NCBI GenBank assembly: GCA_017453765.1
Contig: JAFTEG010000260.1
Coordinates: 1 to 10,841, forward strand
Source: Selenomonadaceae bacterium
GTDB taxonomy: Bacteria > Bacillota > Negativicutes > Selenomonadales > Selenomonadaceae
Reading direction: 5' to 3'
DNA: 10,841 nt
Shown: positions 1 to 5,915 of the stretch, one piece after another
Layout of the letters: each line of letters begins with the position of its first letter
Position numbering within the stretch: position 1 is the first letter of the stretch
Notes under the pieces: generated by a model
What the model was told of the DNA's origin: nothing
The model's database searches: none
What the model saw: only the letters and a program-made list of their open reading frames with translations
Made by a program: the position numbers and the translations under genes

Positions 1-221
1 AAAAAATGTTCTTTAATCGCCACCGGCAAGGCGTACGGCAAAAACAAAATGTCAACTGCCTCAAAGGATTCTACAGTTTCTACTTGTTTGGAACGGGGTT
101 TACCGGTCTTGCACTTTGATGCGAAATGTTCACAGTTTCCGTCAACAAGATCATATCCTTTTTTGCCAACCGCTCTATTTGCAGCGTCAACGGTTTCTTT
201 CGGCGAACGCGTTCTACCCAT
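1..221 (-). CDS. C-terminal half of an LRAT-like (NC) domain protein, partial at the window edge
   Basis: The frame is open from ATG 221 through base 1, so the protein continues beyond the window; 73 codons are visible. Residues 29-34 read NCEHFA, the Cys motif of LRAT/NlpC-P60-like domains, in which the Cys (here residue 30) is the nucleophile in known acyltransferases. A CKTG..RSKQVE segment follows, as in bacterial LRAT-like proteins. The last visible residues turn hydrophobic (DILFLPYALPVAI), which may begin a membrane-associated segment. ATG 221 was chosen because GGGAG lies about 9 bases upstream; the in-frame ATG at 227 is too close to it. The matching His half is the next gene upstream (516 to 256), 34 bases away in another frame, and in-frame stops at 237 and 228 prevent a simple fusion. 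It is either a separately translated half or the tail of a decayed gene. The family assignment is fairly sure; the substrate is unknown. Confidence 0.6.
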   Translation of the reverse strand, partial: MGRTRSPKETVDAANRAVGKKGYDLVDGNCEHFASKCKTGKPRSKQVETVESFEAVDILFLPYALPVAIKEHF

Positions 222-255
222 AAACATTCACTCCCTTTAAATTCGTTGAAACATT

Positions 256-516
256 TTAATCGCTGTAGCGTTTCTTCAAAGTCCTCGTCTCATTGCCTTT
301 TCTGTCGTACAAATGTACGCGGTATTCGTCACTGCCGTCAAGAAATTCTTTGAGTGAAGTTTTGCGGACTTCCGGTTCATCAATTCCGGTTATCTTGCCC
401 AAAATCCCCAAGTCATTGTCATAATGAACTACTTTACCTTTGCCGACATAAATGCCGTGATGACTGTAAAGACCTCTGTCAACGGAAATGTGATCGCCAT
501 AATGCGGCATGCTCAT
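256..516 (-). CDS. N-terminal half of an LRAT-like domain protein
   Basis: This 86-residue protein carries the first half of an LRAT-type domain. It has GDHI at residues 7-10, HHGIYVG at 19-25 (His20 is the likely catalytic His) and VVHY at 29-32 (second conserved His), followed by GIDEPEVRKTSLKEFLDG. The conserved Cys motif expected about 60 residues later is absent here and occurs in the next minus-strand frame (221 to 1). AGGAG lies about 8 bases before ATG 516, a strong ribosome site. LRAT-fold enzymes use a His/His/Cys arrangement for acyl transfer or thiol hydrolysis. If the two halves do not assemble, this polypeptide alone should be inactive. The gene follows the heptad array at 566-635 and may be read through from the VWA gene upstream, since no clear promoter was seen. 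The function in bacteria is not established. Confidence 0.6.
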   Translation of the reverse strand: MSMPHYGDHISVDRGLYSHHGIYVGKGKVVHYDNDLGILGKITGIDEPEVRKTSLKEFLDGSDEYRVHLYDRKGNETRTLKKRYSD

Positions 517-565
517 TTAAATCACTCCTCTTATTAGTGATTATCCGGTAGCCGGTAAAAATATA

Positions 566-635
566 TCTTCTACCCGCTACCGGCTATCCGCTACTTGCTA
601 TAAACTATAAGCTACAAGCCACCGGCTAAAAGCTA
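566..635. repeat. Ten-unit degenerate heptanucleotide tandem array
   Basis: On the plus strand the bases split without gaps into ten 7-base units, most ending CTA (for example CCCGCTA, CCGGCTA, TCCGCTA, CTTGCTA, TAAGCTA). The last four bases of the consensus are GCTA and the first three vary. The array fills most of the gap between the VWA gene (stop at 638) and the LRAT-like gene (start 516). Two further units, TCCGGTA and GCCGGTA at 544-557, are partly complementary to units at 576-586, so a CCGGTAGC/GCTACCGG stem could form in transcripts. No protein is encoded here. Confidence 0.75.
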
Positions 636-637
636 AA

Positions 638-1291
638 TTATTTACGCGATTCAAAGTCTTCGTCAACTTCTTTGCGCCATTTTCTGCTTGAAACTCTTGA
701 ACCCATAGGCGCCGCCGCGAAAGCCAACATAAAATTATCTACCGCGCGATATTTTTTCTCCGTGCCTTCGCTGTCATTGTGGTAATTTACTGCGCGATCT
801 GCCATTATGCCGAGACTGCCCGCCACGTCGATAGCGTCAATGTTCGCGCCCAAGAAAAGGAACTCCCAGCCGTTATCTTTCTGTTGCTTTTCGACAAGCG
901 CTTTAATTTCCTTGTAGCCGTAGCGGCGACTTGAATTTTCCATGCCGTCCGTCGTAATGACAAAAAGCGTTTTGGCAGGCTTGTCCTCTTCACGCGCGTA
1001 CTTGTGAACGTTTTTAATATGTTTAATCGCGTCACCAATCGCGTCAAGCAACGCCGTGCAACCGCGTACCTGGTAATCTTCTTCCGTCATCGGCTTAATG
1101 TCGGCAATCGGCACTCTGTCATGCAGGACGATTGATTCATGGTCGAAAAGCACCGTCGATACCAAAACGTCGCTTTCGGATTTTTTCTGATTTTCAATCG
1201 TGGAATTAAAGCCGCCGATAGTGTCGGATTCAAGACCAGACATGGATCCGCTGCGGTCAAGAATAAATACAACTTCAGTCAAATTTTTCAT
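638..1291 (-). CDS. von Willebrand factor A (VWA) domain protein
   Basis: This 217-residue protein is essentially a single VWA domain with a complete MIDAS metal site: DRSGS at residues 12-16, Thr79 in GCTALLDAIG, and Asp115 in TTDGMEN. Such domains bind a divalent metal and mediate protein-protein contacts. There is no signal peptide or membrane segment, so it is probably cytosolic. It resembles a widespread Firmicute family with the same MKNLTEVVFILDRSGSM opening. The start is ATG 1291, with GGAGG 8 bases upstream; an in-frame TTG at 1306 would lie inside that ribosome site and was rejected. It is preceded by a 365-base gene-free region and followed by the heptad array. A possible extended -10 (TGC-TAAAAT, 1360-1368) lies upstream. 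The partner and role are unknown; TerY-like proteins are the nearest functional analogy, and that is only a guess. Confidence 0.85.
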   Translation of the reverse strand: MKNLTEVVFILDRSGSMSGLESDTIGGFNSTIENQKKSESDVLVSTVLFDHESIVLHDRVPIADIKPMTEEDYQVRGCTALLDAIGDAIKHIKNVHKYAREEDKPAKTLFVITTDGMENSSRRYGYKEIKALVEKQQKDNGWEFLFLGANIDAIDVAGSLGIMADRAVNYHNDSEGTEKKYRAVDNFMLAFAAAPMGSRVSSRKWRKEVDEDFESRK

Positions 1292-1359
1292 TGCTGTTCC
1301 CTCCAAAAAGTTTTACTAAAATTTTTTAAAACGTCTTACTAAATTTACCTTATGCGCGA

Positions 1360-1368
1360 ATTTTAGCA
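1360..1368 (-). promoter_or_regulatory. Possible extended -10 promoter for the VWA gene
   Basis: On the minus strand TGC-TAAAAT forms an extended -10 about 70 bases upstream of the VWA start. No convincing -35 hexamer is seen. It is supported only by match to consensus and by position. Confidence 0.3.
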
Positions 1369-1563
1369 GATAAATTTTTGGAGTGGACGCATGGCAGGCG
1401 ACAAAAAAATTTTTTTAAGGGCGTGTTGAATAAATAAAAAAATCGGCGCGGATGTACCGTAGCTGCGGACGTCAACGCCGGAATCATTATAAACTTTGTG
1501 CGGACGTAAAAGTTAAAACTACCAACCAAGTCAGCGTACTACATACGCGCCATGTTTTCTTTG

Positions 1564-1592
1564 CTACTTTCTTTTGCGCCAAAAGAAAGTAG
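1564..1592. repeat. Perfect 13-bp hairpin with a 3-base loop
   Basis: CTACTTTCTTTTG at 1564-1576 is exactly complementary to 1580-1592, leaving loop CGC. No T run follows on either strand, so it is not a standard intrinsic terminator. It lies downstream of the minus-strand HTH-like gene, where it could still protect a 3' end. Similar CTACTTTCTTTTG palindromes are, from general memory, repeated between genes in many bacteria. Confidence 0.7.
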
Positions 1593-1648
1593 GTTAAATA
1601 AGCCAAAAGCAAGTAGGTTCATAAGCCAAGAAAAAGTAAGTTAAATAA
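1578..1648. repeat. Three tandem 23-24 base repeats
   Basis: The units are 1578-1601, 1602-1624 and 1625-1648. Each begins GCCAA, has AAGTA near the middle and ends with a TAA-containing tail. The first unit overlaps the right arm of the hairpin at 1564-1592, which suggests the array grew by duplication of part of that hairpin. Confidence 0.7.
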
Positions 1649-1656
1649 AATTTTTT

Positions 1657-2226
1657 TCAGCCGCCGAGTAAAGGTTGCTTGTATTCGTACAGATATTCGT
1701 TGACAAGAAAAATGTCGTAGATTTTACGTTCAATGAAAAAAGTTACAATCACGTCGGCTAAATTATTTTTTGTCAAAGTGTAGCCTGCCGTCGCCAAAAA
1801 TTCCTGCGTCGTGTCGAAGTCCAACTGCAACGCTATTGCGAAGGCAAGCGCCGTTTCTTTCGACGTGCGGTAATTGGCATTGCCGGCTATTTTTGAAAAG
1901 TGTCGGCGGTCGATATTGGCGCGTTTGTAGATATCGGAATTTTTTTCGCCGCTCTCTTTAATCAGCCGCAAAAGCATTTCTGAAAAAGTTTCGCCCCGCT
2001 CTTCGTCGTACATATGTTTAAAATCTATTTTGTCAAATTGCGGCAAGGCGCAACAAAGCATTATCGGCGGAAGTAAATCTGCGCGGCGGCGAGGGGCAGA
2101 CCCTGCGGCAAAATCGTCGCCTGCAGAGTCGGCGTCAAAAGCTTGATAATCGTCAGCTTGAAAATTTTCCGCAATGTAGCTTTCAAGTTCAAGCTTAAAT
2201 TTTTTTAGTTCAATATCTTCACTCAT
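1657..2226 (-). CDS. Small HTH-like regulator or adaptor, last gene of the operon
   Basis: This protein has 189 residues. Residues 1-70 are poorly conserved in appearance: acidic, with an Ala/Asp-rich stretch (roughly 30-50) and APRRRADLLPP. Residues 78-189 form a compact helical domain (ETFSEMLLRLIKESG, SDIYKRANIDRRHFSKI, ETALAFAIALQLD, EFLATAGYTL) resembling the XRE-like helical domain found at the C-terminus of several Firmicute signalling proteins. The helix-turn-helix would be about residues 97-116. There is no membrane segment. Its ATG overlaps the stop of the upstream SGNH-like gene by ATGA, so translation is likely coupled, with AAGGG upstream as a modest ribosome site. It could bind DNA or act as a protein-interaction module. 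The domain resemblance is from memory of family patterns, and no target is visible. Confidence 0.6.
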   Translation of the reverse strand: MSEDIELKKFKLELESYIAENFQADDYQAFDADSAGDDFAAGSAPRRRADLLPPIMLCCALPQFDKIDFKHMYDEERGETFSEMLLRLIKESGEKNSDIYKRANIDRRHFSKIAGNANYRTSKETALAFAIALQLDFDTTQEFLATAGYTLTKNNLADVIVTFFIERKIYDIFLVNEYLYEYKQPLLGG

Positions 2227-3380
2227 TTTTCAAGCCCTTCTATGAATTCATTTAGAATCGTGCTGAATTTTGCCGCATAATCTAAATTCATATGGTCGGC
2301 GTCTGTAAAGTAATCGTCCGTAAAACCTTCCAAATTCCAGCCGTCGAATAATACCGCGTCCGGATGATTTTTTTGTATATCGTCAAGTAGAAAATAAAAT
2401 TCGTCCAATTTTTTTCTGTTAAAGTACTGCCTGTAAGCCGGAGTTAAAGGTGTTAAAATCATTATGGGACGCACGTTATTTTCTTCGCACAGCGTTAAGT
2501 AGTCGTCCAAAATCTGAACATTTTCTTTCACCGTTTCGGGGTAGGTTCTAACTTTATCCCAAACATCAATTCTTTTTCTCATATTGACTCGTGCAACAAA
2601 ATTCATAAATCTCAGTGAAGTATCTTTTTGATAAAAAATGTTGTTCAAATCTACATTGTCAAGCGGAAGGCGCGTATTTAAAAATTCTTCGCTAAATAAA
2701 TTTTTAAACTGCTCAATCGGCATCCAAAAATTATGCAGGTCATGTAAAGCCACGTAATATTGCAGCATGGAGCAGATAAAAGAAGTTTTGGACGTGTCGT
2801 AATGGAAAATGAACGGCGCCAAACCTACCAACGCGTACTTAAGCTTTCCGCCCGCGCGTTTATTTTGCTCGAATATGAATTTTGCAATTTGATAGTCGAA
2901 GTAAAAATCTTGACTGCCTTTGCCGATATTAAAAAGTTTACGCCGAAATTTCGTGTTGTCCAATCCCAACGCGATATAACAGCCGCCGGTAGCAAACATT
3001 TCAAATTCCGCCGCATGCTCTTTGTAATAGCGCAAATTTCTTTCAAGCAAGAAGTGCTTGTCCTTTGTCGAAGGCGAAAAATTCATATTCACAAATTTAT
3101 TGGCGGGGACGCCGTATTCTCTAATCTGTTCGATAATGCTGAGCCATACCGCACTATTTTCACACGTAAACAAAACCGCGTCATAGTAAGTATTTTCAAT
3201 GCACTCTTTCAGTTCGTAAAACGGATAAATTTTTTCATGAAGCTGAGGAAGATTCTCCAAATTTTTTTTCGCAAGGTCGGTATCTTCCACAACAATCGCG
3301 CTGTATTTCAAGTCAGGATTAAAAACCTGCGTCAGCGCAAAATTTACAACTTCGCTGAATGTAATTAAAAGTACACGCAT
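2223..3380 (-). CDS. SGNH-like protein, paralogue A (intact frame, altered nucleophile motif)
   Basis: This 385-residue protein has an N-terminal alpha/beta segment (MRVLLITFSEVVNFALTQV, then KYSAIVVED) and a C-terminal region with features of SGNH/DltD-AlgJ-type hydrolases. Near the C-terminus DADHMNLDYAAKF (residues 360-372) matches the block V Asp-x-x-His pattern. Where block I Gly-Asp-Ser would be expected, residues 132-134 read Gly-Gly-Cys. The paralogue next to it has GDS at this place, so A has lost the Asp and replaced Ser with Cys. No signal peptide or membrane helix is evident, which is unusual for an envelope O-acyl hydrolase. It starts 2 bases after paralogue B ends (GGAG about 9 bases before ATG 3380) and overlaps the HTH-like gene. 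It is probably involved in modifying a sugar or surface molecule, but that rests only on motif resemblance. Confidence 0.6.
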   Translation of the reverse strand: MRVLLITFSEVVNFALTQVFNPDLKYSAIVVEDTDLAKKNLENLPQLHEKIYPFYELKECIENTYYDAVLFTCENSAVWLSIIEQIREYGVPANKFVNMNFSPSTKDKHFLLERNLRYYKEHAAEFEMFATGGCYIALGLDNTKFRRKLFNIGKGSQDFYFDYQIAKFIFEQNKRAGGKLKYALVGLAPFIFHYDTSKTSFICSMLQYYVALHDLHNFWMPIEQFKNLFSEEFLNTRLPLDNVDLNNIFYQKDTSLRFMNFVARVNMRKRIDVWDKVRTYPETVKENVQILDDYLTLCEENNVRPIMILTPLTPAYRQYFNRKKLDEFYFLLDDIQKNHPDAVLFDGWNLEGFTDDYFTDADHMNLDYAAKFSTILNEFIEGLEK

Positions 3381-3382
3381 TT

Positions 3383-4514
3383 TTAAGTCTCCAAATGCTC
3401 TAGAAAATCATCTAATATAGTGCTGAATTTTGCCGCGCCTTGAATGTTCATATGGTCAACGTCAAAAAAATTTTCGTCGGAAAAAATCGGCAAGCGCCAG
3501 CCGTCAAAAAATATTGTGGCGGAATGTTTTCTCTGCGCGTCTGCAATAACGCAATGCAGTTCGTCCAACTTTTTCTTGTTGAAATATTTCATGTAGCCGT
3601 AAGTCATCGGGGCGGTAAAAATTATCGGACACACGTTATTTTCTTCGCACACGGTTAAGTACTCGTCCAAAATTTTTGCGTTCTCTTTAACCGTATCCGG
3701 ATAACTTTTATTTTTCCATTTATCAATTCTTTCACGCGCCGCCAATCTGCCTGCCAAAGAAATATTTTGAACCTCCGTACTCAAAGACGTGACGCCGTCC
3801 ATTTCTGATTCAAGCGGCAATTTAAAATTCAAGTAATCCTCTCTTAATAAAGATTTATATTTTTCAAGCGGCAACCAAAAATTATGTACGTCATTAAGCG
3901 CTATGACATATTGCAAGATTCTGCAGTTTTGCGAAATGGTTTTGGATTCGTCATAGTGTAAATTGTTGGGATCAAAATTTATCAAGGCGTATTTAATCTT
4001 GCCCCCCCCCCGATTTTTTCAGCACGTACTTTGCAATTTGGTAACTGTAATATAAATCTTGACTTGTGTGACCGAAATTGAAAAGTTTGCGTTTAAATTT
4101 TTTAGGCATAATCCCAAATTTGGCATGACTGTCACCGGTTGCAAACATTTCAAATTCCGCCGCGTGTTTTTTGAAATACCTGAGCGCTCTTTCAACAAAA
4201 AAATTTTCCGCCGTATGTATGACGGGCAAACTTACCAATGAATTTTTCGGAATGCCGTACTTTGTTACACTTTCGTAATTTGGAAATTCATGAAACGGCG
4301 ACGGACAAAGTATGCAGTCGAAATGAAAATTTTCCATGCATTCTTTCAGCTCGTAAAAAGGGTAGACTATATTTTCAAGTGGAGTACCGGCTAAAAATTT
4401 TTTCGCCTTCTCCGGCTCGTCAACCACTACCGCGCAGTATTCTAACGCAGGATTTAAAACTTGAGTTAGTGCTAAAGGTAAAACGTCACTTAAAGTCATT
4501 AACAGTACGCGCAT
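3383..4514 (-). pseudogene. SGNH-like protein, paralogue B, split by a ten-G tract (probable phase-variable gene)
   Basis: As written, translation from ATG 4514 gives 173 residues ending KKSGGGQD at TAA 3993-3995. The rest of the protein continues in another frame from the tract down to 3383. Removing one G from the run at 4002-4011 gives a single 376-residue protein that aligns along its length with paralogue A. Both share the MRVLL start, the YPFYELKEC segment, HAAEFEMFATG, the HNFW motif, and the DVDHMN..GAAKFS block V-like end. Residues 127-130 are GDSH, a canonical block I, so Ser129 is the likely nucleophile. AAGGA lies about 7 bases before ATG 4514. The gene is third in the ybaK-coaX operon, 49 bases after coaX. 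In the OFF state the block V His is lost. Slipped-strand phase variation fits the tract length; a homopolymer sequencing error would look the same. Confidence 0.7.
4002..4011 (-). repeat. Homopolymeric G10 (minus strand) tract inside paralogue B
   Basis: Ten consecutive C on the plus strand read as G10 in the gene. The tract is in-frame for only 8 codons after the upstream part before a stop; nine or twelve G would keep the frame open. Tracts of this length are typical of slipped-strand contingency loci in host-associated bacteria. Confidence 0.85.
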
Positions 4515-4563
4515 AAATTTTCCTTTCTAAATTTCAAACACTCATTCACTAAAGTGAAAAAAC

Positions 4564-5340
4564 TTATTCAGCTTTATTTCTTTCGTACAAAGCGCGAAGA
4601 CCGCTTAACGTGAGGAAGTGATCTATTTTGTCGATAGTCTTGGACTCTTTGTAAATCATACGCGCAAGCCCGCCGGTAGCGATAACCTTAGCGTGCCACT
4701 CTTCGCCCATCTCTGCGCGGATTCTTGCAACAATGGCGTCAATCTGCCCCACGTAGCCGTAAATAATGCCGGACTGCATACAGCTTATCGTGTTGCGTCC
4801 GATAACATTTTTCGGCGGGACAAGTTCAATGCGCGGCAGTTTGGCGGTAGAGCTGAAAAGAGACTCGGCACTTGCCGTAATGCCCGGCGCAATGACGCCG
4901 CCTAAGAAGTCTCCGTTTTCTGCAACAACGTCAAACGTTGTCGCGGTACCAATGTCAATTACGATTAAAGGTCCGCCGTAATTTTCATAAGCGCCAACCG
5001 CGTTTACAATTCTGTCAGCACCGATGGCGCGTGGATTTTCGTAATTTAATTTTATGCCGGTTTTAATGCCTGGACCTACAAGCAAGGGATGAATTTTAAA
5101 ATAGCGCTCGCACATTTTTGTTAAAGGCACAACCAGCGGCGGCACGACGGACGAAATTATAATGTCGGTAACGTCGCTTAGATTGACGCCTTGATAGCGA
5201 AATAAATCATTTATCAGCATTCCGTATTCGTCGCCGGTCTTCTGCCTGTCAGTCGAAATGCGCCAATGTTTCATTAAATTTTTTCCTTCGTAAGTTCCCA
5301 TTACGATATTGCTGTTGCCAATGTCGATAACTAAAAGCAC
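4564..5340 (-). CDS. coaX: Type III pantothenate kinase
   Basis: This enzyme phosphorylates pantothenate, the first step of coenzyme A synthesis, in the cytosol. The 258 residues show the ASKHA-fold markers of CoaX: DIGNSN at 6-11 (phosphate-binding loop), GADR at 107-110 with Asp109 as the expected catalytic base, DIGTATTFD at 129-137 (second phosphate motif and monovalent cation site), GGVIAPG at 147-153 and ATGGLA at 221-226. The length matches the family. The start codon is GTG 5340, preceded by GAGGTGG at short spacing; the protein begins directly with the conserved [10 protein letters not shown], so no later start is possible. It lies 12 bases after the ybaK-like gene and is probably co-transcribed with it. 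Type III enzymes are not inhibited by CoA and cannot use acetyl phosphate-independent analogues such as N-pentylpantothenamide, which is general family knowledge. Confidence 0.95.
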   Translation of the reverse strand: MLLVIDIGNSNIVMGTYEGKNLMKHWRISTDRQKTGDEYGMLINDLFRYQGVNLSDVTDIIISSVVPPLVVPLTKMCERYFKIHPLLVGPGIKTGIKLNYENPRAIGADRIVNAVGAYENYGGPLIVIDIGTATTFDVVAENGDFLGGVIAPGITASAESLFSSTAKLPRIELVPPKNVIGRNTISCMQSGIIYGYVGQIDAIVARIRAEMGEEWHAKVIATGGLARMIYKESKTIDKIDHFLTLSGLRALYERNKAE

Positions 5341-5352
5341 GTCGCCACCTCG

Positions 5353-5820
5353 TCACTTCAACTTTGAAACGTCAACCCAATCGGCAAAATTTATATAGCG
5401 CGGCAATTCGTCAAGCTGAAACTTTGTCACGCTGTTGCTGTTGCCCGCCGCAGGATAAACGTAATCGAAACGCCTTAATGCCTCGTCGATATATATAGGG
5501 ACGCCTTCATTTACCGCGAAGGGACAAACGCCGCCTACCGCGTGACCGATTAAATTTTCCACTTCGTCAACCGGTATCATATTAGGACGGCAATTAAATC
5601 TTTCGCGAAATTTTTTATTGTCCAACTTCGTGTCGCCGGACATTAAAATTAACACGGGCTTTTTGTCGACAAACACGGAAATGGTTTTGGCAATCCTGCC
5701 GACTTCGCAATTCAAAACCTGCGCGGCTTCTTCTGACGTTGCGGTAGACTCTGCAAACTCCATAACTCTATCAGGTTCGCCGCGATTTTCAAAAAATGCT
5801 TTGACTTTTTCAACCGCCAT
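5353..5820 (-). CDS. YbaK/EbsC-family aminoacyl-tRNA deacylase
   Basis: This single-domain protein of 155 residues belongs to the YbaK/ProX editing superfamily, whose members hydrolyse mischarged tRNAs (for example Cys-tRNA-Pro or Ala-tRNA-Pro) in trans. Diagnostic parts are GRIAKTISV at 41-49, with Lys45 at the place of the conserved functional Lys, LDNKKFRERF at 66-75, GHAVGGVCPF at 92-101, and the end segment YPAAGNSNSVTKF at 122-134. No other domain is present, so it is the free-standing type. AAGGAG lies about 8 bases before ATG 5820. An extended -10 promoter sits just upstream, making it the likely first gene of the minus-strand operon. The substrate cannot be told from the sequence. 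Confidence 0.88.
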   Translation of the reverse strand: MAVEKVKAFFENRGEPDRVMEFAESTATSEEAAQVLNCEVGRIAKTISVFVDKKPVLILMSGDTKLDNKKFRERFNCRPNMIPVDEVENLIGHAVGGVCPFAVNEGVPIYIDEALRRFDYVYPAAGNSNSVTKFQLDELPRYINFADWVDVSKLK

Positions 5821-5852
5821 TTACAAATCTCCTTTTCATAACATCACGCGGC

Positions 5853-5882
5853 ATTATAGCAAACTTACTGAAAATGTTGTAA
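5853..5882 (-). promoter_or_regulatory. Extended -10 promoter for the ybaK-coaX operon
   Basis: On the minus strand TGC-TATAAT (TATAAT at 5853-5858) forms a perfect extended -10. A TTTACA/TTACAA -35-like element lies 18-19 bases upstream, around 5877-5883. The predicted transcript starts roughly 25 bases before ATG 5820. The region also serves the divergent metG gene, whose own promoter is less clear (TAAAAT at 5880-5885 with no good -35). Confidence 0.6.
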
Positions 5883-5915
5883 AATACTTTGAAAAAACTT
5901 TTGGAGGAAAATTTT

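Larger units (their letters stand above)
1292..1656. other. 365-base region without a gene, rich in small inverted and direct repeats
   Basis: This region lies between the HTH-like gene and the VWA gene, both on the minus strand. It holds a perfect A7T7 palindrome at 1403-1416, a CGGCG/CGCCG inverted pair at 1444-1448 and 1476-1480, and a 9-base direct repeat TGCGGACGT at 1464 and 1499. It also holds a short hairpin GCGTA/TACGC at 1534-1548, a 13-bp perfect hairpin at 1564-1592 and three 23-24 base repeats at 1578-1648. No open frame with a ribosome site was found. A structured transcript or a chain of repeat elements is possible, and the sequence does not decide. Confidence 0.5.

Noticed and set aside
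566..635. CRISPR array
   Set aside because: Units are 7 bases in direct tandem with no spacers.
1552..1644. Plus-strand frame of 30 codons (MFSLLLSF...)
   Set aside because: It lies wholly in the hairpin and tandem repeats and has no ribosome site. The coding look comes from the repeat.
2760..3368. Plus-strand frame of 202 codons opposite SGNH-like paralogue A
   Set aside because: No ribosome site and no recognisable domain. The minus-strand gene in the same place aligns with its neighbour paralogue, so this is its shadow.
3383..3985. A separate gene starting at TTG 3985
   Set aside because: No ribosome site precedes it, and the sequence is exactly the missing C-terminal part of paralogue B relative to A, so it is one frameshifted gene.
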